Of a DNA stretch of 18,448 nucleotides, positions 1 to 8,576 are shown piece after piece. The notes beneath the pieces were generated by a model. It was not told where the DNA came from and made no database searches. It saw nothing but the letters and a program-made list of their open reading frames with translations. The position numbers were made by a program, and so were the translations under genes. Origin of the DNA: Spirogloea muscicola (taxonomy: Eukaryota > Streptophyta > Zygnematophyceae > Spirogloeales > Spirogloeaceae); contig WELB01000211.1 in the NCBI GenBank assembly GCA_009602725.1, positions 138,098 through 156,545 on the forward strand. The letters are read 5' to 3'. Numbering within the stretch: the stretch's first letter is position 1; each line of letters opens with the position of its first letter.

Positions 1-285
1 CGAGGACCACTGACCCCCGTAACACCCGTGGATGTCCATGGCCAGGGGGTAAAAGGTATCACCCGCCGGGTGGTCCTTGTACTTGTTCAACTTCTTCTGT
101 TCGGCCACCTTCACAGCATAGCCGGTCTCAGAAGTAATGGGGCCCTTCGTCCGGAAGCTGTCGGTTAGGACGACGTCCATGAGGAGCCGCTTGCCACCTC
201 CCAGGGGGACGCCAACCAGATCGACACGCCTCGTCCGAGGGACCCCATTGCGGAGCTGGACGGGCATCACCATGAGGGAGCTCCG
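1..285 (-). mobile_element. RLE-type non-LTR retroelement fragment (copy d), running off left edge
   Basis: Reading the minus strand from about 285 to 1 gives one open frame. It contains TRRVDLVGVPLGGG, then a DVVLTDS stretch 14 residues after the first Asp, then a Lys-rich AEQKKLNKYKDH segment and a PLAMDIHG segment before the frame leaves the window. The spacing R-x-D-L, 14 residues, D-V, then K..KY is the pattern of the restriction-like endonuclease (RLE, PD-(D/E)XK fold) at the C-terminus of R2-like non-LTR retrotransposons. No reverse transcriptase is present upstream: homology fades near 285 and a host promoter follows, as expected for a 5'-truncated insertion. The frame has no stop or frameshift inside the window, so this is the least decayed copy of the domain here. 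Family assignment is inference from motif spacing; the homology to the other four fragments is visible directly. Confidence 0.62.
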
Positions 286-560
286 CGCGGGCCCTGGGTG
301 CTGGCGCCGCAGTGTGAACGCACCCCCGCCCCTTGTCCGACGTGGACACCAAACCACGCATCCCATTGGCTTAGAAATGGGCACACGCCTTTCAAACCAG
401 GTGCCACGTGGAAAAGTCCCGGCCCGATAGCAGCCTGCCACGCGGCAGCCGCTGTAGAGCCCCTCATCTCCCCCGCTCCCTCCCTCCTCTCGCCCCCCCC
501 CCCCCACCTCCATCCTCTCAGCGCCGTCCAACTGCCGCCACTCGATCCAGGCGCCGCTGC

Positions 561-599
<39 letters not shown>

Positions 600-711
600 G
601 ATTTGCGCTTTGGCGGATTAGAGCTGCCTTGCGCTTCGCGTCCCGCCGCAGGACAGCCTCCCGCCGCCGGCGTCGCGGCCGCGCGGCTCCGGGAGCTCCG
701 GATCCCCGACA
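286..711 (+). promoter_or_regulatory. Upstream region / 5' leader of the phosphatase gene with CCG repeat
   Basis: No gene is recognised here. The stretch lies between the retroelement remnant and the first candidate ATG of the phosphatase gene. It holds a C homopolymer near 496-507 and a pure (CCG)n run at about 562-599, followed by strongly GC-rich DNA. Open frames across it are low-complexity Arg/Ala/Pro translations of the repeat on both strands and are not credible genes. It probably carries the promoter and 5' untranslated leader; no TATA box was identified. Confidence 0.4.
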
Positions 712-3700
712 ATGGTCGGCGCCGCCCTCGCTGCCGGGAGGGCGATCTGCCTGCCGACGGCGCGGCCGCTCGTCGGGGCCGCCGCCGCCGCGCAGCAGGC
801 GCCGCAGGGGAGGCGGCTGCTCGCCGACGCGCTCGGCTCTGGCAGGCCAGCACCGCTGGCGTCCTTCAGCCGCTGCCTGATCATTGAGCCGGAACATGAG
901 CTAAACGATGCTCGTTACGGATGCCCGTCGTGGCCAGCTCCGCCAATGCAGGGCCGCTGCTGATTCGAACCACTCACCTCTGCGCCCTGGTCTTATCCTC
1001 AGATCGTCGGCCGGCCACCTGGCCGCCAGGACCACCGCGCCCTCGCTGCCGGCGCTGCCCGCGCGGCGCGTGAGGGCCATGGCGTCCCTGGCCGTCGACG
1101 TCAAGGACCGCAATGGCGGACTTGCTGGTAGGTCGGGCTTCCTGGCCCCACTTGTGTGGGTAGTGCAAGTAGCACATGCTATGGACAGTGTTGCTCGCAA
1201 ATTGGAATGCTTAAGTTCATTGCTACAAGGATCCAGTTAGTCTGGTGAGCGTTTAGTCACAGAGTTCCTGTCACTTGAGCATCCCAACTGTCTGCCGAGG
1301 GCAAGTGGATTCAGCATCAACGCGATGCAGTAATCTACTTGCAGAGGAATTGCTCTGAGCCGAGGAGATTGTGCTAGATTGCTGCTGAGGTGTGAGCATT
1401 GCACCGTCCAGTGGGTGCAGGGGCGCCGCCTTTGACAGACGCGAAGGCGCTGATAGACAGCGTGGAGACCTTCCTTTTTGACTGCGATGGTCAGTGCCTG
1501 ATCAATTGCTACTTTAGGATCAAGACAAGGTTCCCAACCTCTTGCAGACATAGGCTTTGAGTGCGAAGGCTGGCCATCAAGCACTGTGAATTGAGCTGCC
1601 ATATCGACCTCATCCACTGAAGGGCTACATTCGAAGTTGCCCTGAGACCTACCAGCGTGCATGCCGATGGCTTGTCAGGTGTTATCTGGAAAGGCGACAA
1701 GCTGATTGAAGGGGTACCTGAGACTCTCGACTTCCTGCGATCCCAGGTCTTGCGCGCTTTAAGCGTCTAAGGAACTCTTAGTCTTGTCCTTCCCATGAGG
1801 CATTGCTGCCTACTTGCGGCAAAGGAATGGCAGATCACATCAGCTCTTGAGCTGCGCGAAGGAGTCTGAACCCATGTGACTCAATCAGCAGCAACACATT
1901 ATGAACAGAAACTGCTCAGGCCTGACTTGAGACCTGCAATCGCGCCGTACTTGAATTCATCAATCATATCATTCTCTACGTTGGGCTGGTCTGACTTGCA
2001 TTGATCACCTGCAGGGCAAGCGGCTCATTTTTGTGACTAATAACTCCACCAAGTCCCGTGAGCAGTATGGCAAGAAGTTCAAGACTCTTGGCCTGAATGT
2101 GACAAAAGTAAGTCATTGTATGTATGCTTGTAGTATGGTACTTGCTCTATTAGTCCTAGGCGTTATTTAGGAGGGCTGGCGGGGCTCAGGTACAACTCTG
2201 TTCTGCTGATTGTCCAGGAGGAGATTTTTGCATCGTCCTTTGCTGCAGCTGCATACCTGAAGTTTAAAGACTTTCCAGCAGACAAGAAGGCAAGAGCCCC
2301 AATCTGCTTGCACGTCAAACTTCCTGCAGCAGCAGTACTCTGCTGCAATGTTTTGGCCTCTACTGGAGATCAGCACTAGCTCGTAAAAGCATCCCCACGA
2401 ATTGCAGTGAAGTTGCAGTGAAGTCTGTGGCATGGCAAAGTGATCGAGCGGGCACGCATGGAGACCAGAAGTCTGCACCGGCTGTTTGAAGTACTTATAT
2501 TCTGCCTATGTAGCAGGTGTATGTCGTGGGTGAAGCTGGCATCCAGCTTGAACTGGATCTCGCTGGAATCACCCATATTGGGGGACCAGTGAGCCTCTAA
2601 CTTGGACTGTGCCTGACAATCATGTCTCCCAGCAGATGACATAATTTGGCAGTGCATGTTTCCTTCAAGTTTTAAGTGTATGCTTTTGTTGCTAAGGTAA
2701 ACTGGGTGAGTTCGTGGACAGCCTACCACCTCAGCATGTCTGGAACTGCTGAATAGCAGCTTCTTGACACTGTATACTAATCAAGGAGGACAACTGAAGA
2801 TTCCAGTTTCTGTTGCTTATTGCAGGAAGACGGCACAAAGGCCATAGATCTTGCACCTGGCAAGTACATGGAGCATGACGAAGATGTATGAGCTACCGAT
2901 AGCCTAAAGTCAGGCTAACATTTTGGATCTGGCTGTTATCGTACTTTCATACACGTGCTGAAAAGTTTCTACCACATCACACTGATCCCACGCTTTGGCA
3001 CTGGACAGTACACAGTAGGAGCTGTGAGGAGTAAACTCTACTCTCACTATTGTGCCGAAAGTGCTTTGGTCGCTTTCAACTTATCATTCAAGCTGTTGCA
3101 ATGCAGGTTGCTGCTGTTGTGGTCGGCTTTGACAGGAACATCAATTACTACAAATTGCAGTAAGGCGGCTGAGTTTGATTTTCTTTCGAGAGCTGAATTC
3201 TGTCTTATGAAAATGGTACTGTCAAGTTACTTACATGGTCCACTTGCATTGCACACTCGTACCTGCTCTGCAGTACATTCACTGCAGTACTGAAGCTTTG
3301 CACAAAATACTGAGAGTTGTCACGTTTTTGCCCGCCAGGTATGCGACACTCTGCATCAGAGAAAATCCCAACTGTCAGTTTATTGCCACCAACTGTGATG
3401 CAGTCACTCATCTCACAGATGCCCAAGAGTGGGCAGGTACTTTCTTTGCACAACATCTATGTATGACAACAGATGTAGCAAAGCTGTCATCACTCCGGCT
3501 TAAGATTATCTGTTTCACGCTCACATCACTCGGCTGACTCGATCTACTTCACCCTCTTTCAAGGCAGTATAATAGGTCAGCTGCACTTCAGCTGTTGCTT
3601 GACTAGACTCATGTTCCACTCTTAGGTGGGGGTTCCATGGTTGGCGCTATTAGGGGCTCAACAAAGAAGGAGCCCACAGTGGTGGGGAAGCCCTCCACAT

Positions 3701-4253
3701 TCATGATGGACTACCTTGCCAAGGAGTGAGTCACTGCACAATTTGTGTCTCACGTGTCAACCAACTGGTGTTTCTACATACTAATATCATCTGTTCAAAG
3801 TTGAAGCACCTTTGGATTACCAGCTTACAGTGTTGGCTTCTCTGGCTGGGCAGGTTTGGCATAAGCAAGTCACAAATCTGCATGGTTGGTGACCGCCTAG
3901 ACACTGATATTCTCTTTGGTCAGAACGGCGGTTGTCGCACTCTTCTTGTCTTGTCAGGTCAGCCCTTGTTCCATGCAGATGACTGAATCAGATCAAGCAC
4001 CTTCTTACCACCTATCCCCCCTGCCCTTCCAACCATCTCCTTTACCCTTGGTTTGTGCAATTGACTTACGAGTGTGGGAAGACACTGATTAATGCAAGCA
4101 AGCAGGCTATAAGTAGTCCTCGTATTTGGTGCTGCTTGTCCAGGTGTGACTACATTGGATGTCTTGCAAAGTCCAGAGAATCAGGTGCATCCAGAGTTCT
4201 ACGCAGATGACATTACTGCCTTGCTCAAAGCCAAAACCAAGGTAGCTGCTTGA
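712..4253 (+). CDS. PGP1: Phosphoglycolate phosphatase, chloroplast type (HAD superfamily), multi-exon
   Basis: Hydrolyses 2-phosphoglycolate to glycolate, the entry step of photorespiration, normally in the chloroplast stroma with Mg2+. Supported exons: 1439-1489, 1679-1746, 2015-2107, 2218-2289, 2517-2588, 2826-2885, 3107-3159, 3339-3436, 3626-3725, 3854-3957, 4144-4253 (stop TGA). All phases join. HAD motifs in order: FLFDCDG (nucleophile Asp), TNNSTKS, VVGKPS (motif III Lys) and GDRLDTD (motif IV acidic pair). The C2-cap region between them is intact, so the enzyme should be active. The 5' end is less certain. An exon ending at 1127 encodes a Ser/Ala/Arg-rich leader, then MASLAVDVKD. The start may be ATG 712 (needs a first intron ending at 1002), 908 (no extra intron, 366 aa) or 1079 (309 aa). 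The upstream residues look like a transit peptide. One intron appears to use a GC donor (2290). Alternative acceptor 1420 is also in phase. Confidence 0.93.
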
Positions 4254-4942
4254 TATTGGACATTTGCAGGAGCACCATCCTTTGATATCTTATTCAGCTT
4301 ATAGATGCAGTGTCCACCATGATCAATCTCAGTTGACGCAGTGACCTTCTTAGATTGCAAATACAGTATGACCTTGCTCTGCGGAGCTCGCTCACAGAAC
4401 TGCCCAAGATCAGGGTGCACTGTGCACTCGCCTGCTAATTTAGAGAAGTGACATGTCAACCAAGTTGGGCTCCTGGTTGCAAATTAGAAGAACAGCTTAG
4501 CCTGGACATTTCCAAGACTTGTGCCAAGCAATGCACTTTTGTGCCCCCACACTGCCAAGTGCCTGTCAGCTGGGGGCTCAGAGTTAACTCGATGTGGCCT
4601 GAGTGTGCAATGCTGACTAGGATCAGGGGGGTGTGCTGATTGGGTGTTCTATGCAGTGGGCTAGGAGCAGCTGCAAAGTCACAGTACAGTACTGCCATGC
4701 GAGGCCAGTGTTGGGTATCGCAACTGTAAGGTTGTCACATGGTGATAGCGAAGTGGCAAGAGCAGTCAGCTTGACAGGTCTTTGCAGGTGCCATTTGCCT
4801 CAACTTTCAGCACGAGGAAGTCAAGAAGTCAATTTCTATGAGCAGCACCAAGTGCTGGAGGTGCTTACGCTAGCCGCAGGTAGAAGAGTTACTCCGCAGT
4901 ACCTCCTGTCGCGGCCAACTTAAGGTCTGCGGCCTCACCTTG
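4254..4942 (+). other. 3' flank of the phosphatase gene; no gene recognised
   Basis: After the stop at 4253 the sequence loses coding character. Short open frames on both strands resemble no family and contain no exon-like phase pattern. The only signal seen is a TGTAA polyadenylation candidate at 4725-4729. From about 4943 the retroelement nest begins. Confidence 0.5.
4725..4729 (+). terminator. Candidate TGTAA polyadenylation signal for the phosphatase gene
   Basis: TGTAA is the usual green-algal polyadenylation signal. This one lies about 470 nt after the stop, implying a long 3' UTR. It is the only clear plus-strand copy seen between the stop and the retroelement nest. A five-base match also arises by chance. 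Confidence 0.35.
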
Positions 4943-5000
4943 TTCAGCATTTTGATGGCGCCTTCCTTCGTCACTTGGCTGGCTGGTCCAGGAGAAAATG

Positions 5001-5035
5001 TCTCTCCCAGTAGAGGGCGATGACTGTGATTAGCC
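5001..5035 (+). repeat. Dispersed AGTAGAGGGCGAT motif, copy 1
   Basis: This is one of several copies of a roughly 35-nt motif with the core CAGTAGAGGGCGAT followed by ACTGTGATTAGCC. Matching copies lie at 7977-8013, 8038-8062 (partial) and 8538-8576. This copy sits 17 nt upstream of retroelement fragment e. It is one of the more diverged copies (CTCTCCC instead of CTCTTCC). Confidence 0.65.
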
Positions 5036-5051
5036 TGTGTTTTCGGCTGAG

Positions 5052-5325
5052 ATGGGCTTGCCAGCTGCATATCTGTCGCTCTTGCAAAGACGAGTTTCGG
5101 CCTGTTTGCAGCGTGCTTAGGCTAGTGCCTTGCACCAGAAAGCTGGGCGAGCTCTAGTTGGTGGCAGAAGGGCTCCGTTTCTGGCATCTAGTGTTCATGC
5201 ATCGATTAGTGACCTTTATGATTTGACCCGTGGTTGTTGAGCGGGTCAATCTGCTGTAGCTTATGTAGATCTTTAGATGTGCTTGCCTTTGTACTTGGCC
5301 ATTTGGCCTACATTTGTTTTTTATT
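5052..5325 (+). mobile_element. 5'-truncated retroelement C-terminus plus 3' UTR (copy e)
   Basis: ATG 5052 to TGA 5240 reads as 63 codons with one in-frame TAG at 5118-5120. The frame contains RRVSACLQRA, LHQKAGRALVG and a terminal SDLYDLTRGC before the stop. It matches the last 60 or so residues of copy c (minus strand, 8154-8531) almost position for position. The homology continues past the stop: about 90 nt of 3' UTR (GAGCGGGTC ... GCTTGCCTTTGTACTTGGCCA) is shared with the reverse complement of 8095-8153. Only the extreme 3' end of the element is present, as expected for target-primed insertion. It is a pseudogene fragment. It abuts copy a tail to tail at about 5320. Confidence 0.68.
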
Positions 5326-5329
5326 CACG

Positions 5330-5700
5330 GAATTTCTCCTGTGTGACGACTCGACCATGGAAGCGATGGGCGATGGTGTGGCGGGCGAGCTGGGTGAGCA
5401 GCTCGAGCCACCGAGCGCCCAGCGCCCCATGGGTGTCAAATGCCAAAAGGAAAAACTCATGTTCCCGCGTATGGTCGGCGTACTTGAGCTCTTTAGCCCG
5501 AGCGGCGCAGGCTACCGCATACCCAGCCTTGGTGGCACATTGGGCTAGGTGCGAGCGGTCGTATGCGTCGGTGGTCACCACGTCCAGGAGAAGATGTGGC
5601 CGCCGGCCTGTGGGGTGGCGACCAGGTCTACGTGACCCCCTTTCGAGAGTGTCCGAGGGAAGGAGCTCCGGAAGGAGCTCGTGGTGCAACTTGAAATTAT
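5330..5700 (-). mobile_element. RLE-type retroelement fragment (copy a), frameshifted
   Basis: On the minus strand a VDLVATP segment (about 5615-5635) is followed, after a frameshift, by LLLDVVTTDAYD. The frame then gives GYAVACAARAKELKYADH and LAFDTHGALGARWLELLTQLA. This keeps the RLE order x-D-L, D-V-V, K..KY and the aromatic-rich segment after it. At least one more frame change lies just upstream. The far C-terminus (LQR ... SDL..LT.G) is missing: homology stops near 5330, where copy e's 3' UTR begins on the other strand. Either copy e inserted into this one or both landed at the same site. It cannot encode a working protein as it stands. Confidence 0.6.
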
Positions 5701-6900
5701 CAAGGGAATGAAGAAGATGAGTACCCCGCAGCGATCCATGGCCCACGCCTTGCCCCTGTGTGCTGGCCGTGCTCTCGCTGCAGCCTCTGGCTTTCGTCAG
5801 GGGGATTGTTTTCCGCCAGCTAGTCTGTCGGATGAGAGGCTCCTCACTGGTAGTTAGTGAGTAGTTCCTCCTACACCCGTTCTGAGATAGCACTCCAGGC
5901 CCCTTCGTAGTTTGGCCCCTTCGAACTTTGTCAACTCTGCTTCGGGCTGGCTTATCACAGCCCTTGCCCCCGCTGCTTGGAAAGCCGCTTCCATTAGAGG
6001 CCAGTGATATGATGAAGAGCTCCTACTTTCTCCATTGGCGGCGTTTTTGAAGCGTCTACTTTTGAATGGCGTCCTGTGAGTATTCAAACTCCAATCTGCA
6101 CTTGCTGAGTAGAGGTAATTGACCTACCGATGCACCGCTTGCTCTCACGACCCAGCCGATCAACGCATCCCCGGAAAGATGGTACAGCAGTGGCAAACAG
6201 TTGGTGCTGAAGAAAGTTGGTGCTGGAGACTAAGACGGGACGGGTGGGTGGATTCTGCTCTTTGATTTTGTATCATGCTTGGATGCCTTCCTCCTATGAG
6301 GAGGACGATTTCCATTTCCGAACGAGCACACAACTAGTAGGCCATTGGTGTCTCCCTCTTGTCTTGAGTTGGTGTTGGGCCAAGATGGCCAGGAGTTGAA
6401 CGTAAACATTAAAGTGCATTCATCCACTTGACAAAGTCGTGGAAAATCCAGACTGGACCTTATCTATCCCCACATATGGCATGGATATCTCAAATATGCA
6501 TGTCTGCAAACCAACAGCATGTAGTCACTATCATGTTGCTTGAGGGCTATTATGTATACCTGGAAGCTCGGGATGGCCTGCATCCGCAGCTTTGCTTCAA
6601 AGTCCATCATCCAAGTCCAGACTTGACGTGCTATAGAGAATATTGTAATCTTCTCGGCATCACAAAGGTTCAAGGTCAGCCCATTTAGCCAGAAGCCACA
6701 TGCGAAGGGGCCAAAAGCGCTTCCTCAAAGCTTGCCCGGTAGGATGAATTGCTTAGTAACATCTAGTGAGGAGCCAGAAAGAAAGAGAGAGAGAGAAGGC
6801 GCGCGGGGCGCACGACATGAAATGGAGGCCAATTCAAGCCGACACATTGTTCAGGCAAAGAGGAAGCACAGAAAGAGGAAGCACAGAAAGCAGTCCCTTT
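5701..6900. other. Gene-free stretch with degenerate repeat traces
   Basis: No convincing exon or RNA gene was found. At 5916-5935 a GGCCCCTTCGAACTTTGTCA segment resembles 7859-7879. At about 5946-5982 lies a degenerate reverse-complement match to the dispersed 35-nt motif, and near 5988-6010 a weak forward match. Short tandem units occur at 6780-6802 (AG-rich) and 6861-6890. The rest is unassigned, probably decayed retroelement or intergenic DNA. Confidence 0.4.
6861..6890 (+). repeat. 15-bp tandem duplication
   Basis: The unit AGGAAGCACAGAAAG is repeated exactly twice head to tail, just upstream of retroelement fragment b. It follows an AG-rich microsatellite at about 6780-6802. No function is implied. 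Confidence 0.85.
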
Positions 6901-6902
6901 GA

Positions 6903-7617
6903 CGCCTCATTGGAGTCACGCAATGCGAGTGCGGTGCCCGCCATGCCGACCCTGCGGAGCTGGCGGCCCACATGCTCCGTTGTGCCCACGGCGACGAGAG
7001 GACCGGATCCCATGACCTTCTTAGGGACGGCATGCAGGGTGTCTTCATCGAGGCAGGCTACAAGGTGGCCGTGGAGCACACCTCGATAATGCCCCTCGTG
7101 CGCGGCGCTGATGGTCAACTCCACACTCGACGCGCAGACCTAGTCGCCATCCCGCCCGGCGGCGGTCCGCGTATCATCGCGGATGTGGTGACCGCCGACT
7201 GTCGACTTCGCCAACCCCTCCAAGTCGGCGACGACCGCTGGGCATGCGGTCGCTTTGGCGGCCCGGGGCAAGGAGCGGAAGTATGCTGATCACCCCCCAG
7301 GTGATGAGTTCGCGGCCCTTGCCATAGACGTCCACGGGGCTTATGGCAGCGGCTGGCTGGATCTCCTCCAGCGGCTTGCCCGGCAGGCCATGGAGCGGCG
7401 GCCGGGTCCGCCAGGGGGGCTGCCCGGCTTCAACGCGGCCGGCTCCCTGGCCCAGGATTTCCGGATGCGGCTCTCCGTGTCCCTTCAACGCTCACTCGCT
7501 CATGCCGTCCACTCGCGCGCGGGCCGTGCTCTTGTTGCTGCTTCCGGGTCTCGTCCGGCTGCATCTTTTCCAGCTTCGAGCTACTCTGACCTGATGTTGC
7601 TCACCCGCGGGTTTTGA
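6903..7617 (+). mobile_element. RLE-type retroelement C-terminus with zinc-knuckle (copy b), one frameshift
   Basis: This is the longest copy. Reading frame 0 from about 6903 gives a Cys/His cluster (CECG, twelve residues in, H-x3-C), then SHDLLRDGMQG, RRADLVAIPPGGG and DVVTADCR. One frameshift between about 7200 and 7239 moves to frame 1. The frame then gives GHAVALAARGKERKYADH, a LAIDVHGAYGSGWLDLLQ segment, a SVSLQRSLAHAVHSRAGRAL segment and the terminal SDLMLLTRGF with TGA at 7615-7617. Order and spacing match R2-like elements: a CCHC-type zinc motif, then the RLE with D, 14 residues, D, and a downstream Lys. The first Cys pair is C-x-C rather than C-x2-C. No reverse transcriptase is present upstream, so the copy is 5'-truncated. 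Its 3' UTR differs from that of copies c and e, so it belongs to another subfamily. A host gene derived from the domain is possible but unlikely given the frameshift. Confidence 0.7.
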
Positions 7618-7960
7618 CCTTCGTGTGGTTCCGTCATGTCTAGTTGTCTCGATGCCTAGCTAGTGTGTTTCCCTTCTTTTGGATTTTGTCCATTCTTTTT
7701 TGGCTGGCTTCTGCCAGCCCCTCTCTTCTATGGGCGAGCTCATCTTTCTTTGACGACAGCCAGGGCGGCAGCTAGAGCACGGCCGAACGGGCCGGATGGC
7801 GGGGCACAAGGGCGCATGCATAGTTATCAGCTGTTTACTTCAGCGCTCTCTCTTTCTCTGGCCCCTTCGAAGTTCGTTAATCTTTTTTTCAGGGTAGGCC
7901 ACCCACAGACATCGCCCACTACTGGAGAAGCGTCTTCTCCCTTCTTACTTTGATCAGATT
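7618..7960 (+). other. 3' flank of retroelement copy b; no gene
   Basis: T-rich and then GC-rich sequence follows the TGA of copy b, probably that element's 3' UTR and old flank. A GGCCCCTTCGAAGTTCGTTAA segment at 7859-7880 resembles 5916-5935. Neither strand shows a recognisable exon. Confidence 0.35.
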
Positions 7961-7976
7961 CGCCTGGTGAACGAAG

Positions 7977-8013
7977 AGACTCTTCCAGTAGAGGGCGATA
8001 GCTGTGACTGGCC
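7977..8013 (+). repeat. Dispersed AGTAGAGGGCGAT motif, copy 2
   Basis: The sequence GACTCTTCCAGTAGAGGGCG continues as ATAGCTGTGACTGGCC. It matches the copy at 8538-8576 with only a few substitutions, in the same orientation. Confidence 0.7.
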
Positions 8014-8037
8014 AGCCGATTTGGCCATTTGGCCATC

Positions 8038-8062
8038 TGGACTCTTCCAATAGAGAATGATG
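8038..8062 (+). repeat. Dispersed motif, partial copy 3
   Basis: TGGACTCTTCCAATAGAG is identical to the first 18 nt of the 8538 copy and then diverges (AATGATGTGTG). It lies only 25 nt after copy 2, so two copies are arranged in tandem here. Confidence 0.6.
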
Positions 8063-8094
8063 TGTGTATTAAGAGATGGGGAGGCCATGTGTGG

Positions 8095-8536
8095 CCAAGT
8101 ACAAAGGCAAGCACATTGACAAATGCACGTCACCTGCTGCTAAGCCGACCCGCTCAGTAACCACAAGTCAGCACATAGAGGTCGCTAACTGATGCTCGAA
8201 TACCGGATGGCAATCGACAAGCTCTCGAACTACCAGCCAAGGCTCGACCAGCTTTCTGATGCAACGCATGAGCCTGAGCTCGCTGCAGACAAGCTGACAC
8301 TCGACGTCGCAAAAATGACATATAGGCAGCCGGCATACCCATCTGGGCTGGAAGCATATCCTCGCGTCGTGCATATCCCAGACTCGCTATGTTCTCAAGT
8401 AGGGTATGGAAGCGAGGACCCAAGCAGCCGAAAGTGTCGATTGCGGCCGGGAGAAGGTGGTCGCTGCGAGGGGTAGTCAGAGTAGTGTCGGAGCTTTCTC
8501 TGCTCAGCACCTCCCACGGCGTGGCCAGCAATGTAT
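8095..8536 (-). mobile_element. 5'-truncated retroelement C-terminus plus 3' UTR (copy c)
   Basis: On the minus strand, GHAVGGAEQRKLRHYSDYP (about 8535-8450) aligns with the K..KY segment of copies b and d. A frame change then leads into AAIDTFGCLGPRFHTLLENIA, MGMPAAYMSFLRRRVSACLQ, LHQKAGRALAG and the terminal SDLYVLTCGY with TGA at 8156-8154. The 3' UTR out to about 8095 matches that of copy e. The N-terminal half of the RLE and everything upstream are missing, and the homology ends exactly where the dispersed motif at 8538-8576 begins. It is a broken remnant. Confidence 0.66.
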
Positions 8537-8537
8537 G

Positions 8538-8576
8538 TGGACTCTTCCAATAGAGGGCGATGGCTGTGATTGGCCA
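8538..8576 (+). repeat. Dispersed AATAGAGGGCGAT motif, copy 4
   Basis: GGACTCTTCCAATAGAGGGC followed by GATGGCTGTGATTGGCC. Read on the minus strand it lies directly upstream of the truncation point of retroelement copy c. This is the opposite orientation, relative to its fragment, to that seen at copy e. Confidence 0.7.

Noticed and set aside
408-887. Long Arg- and Ala-rich open frames on both strands over 400-890
   Set aside because: They are translations of the CCG repeat and neighbouring GC-rich DNA in several frames at once, with no domain or splice logic. Only the frame at 712 fits as a leader peptide.
960-985. GATTCGAACC, resembling a tRNA T-arm
   Set aside because: No pairing T-stem, anticodon arm or acceptor stem could be found around it on either strand.
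7827-8114. Minus-strand frames containing HSYRPLLEES / HSHRPLLEES as a conserved small protein family
   Set aside because: The similarity is exactly the reverse complement of the dispersed 35-nt motif. The frames diverge outside it, so it is a DNA repeat and not a protein.
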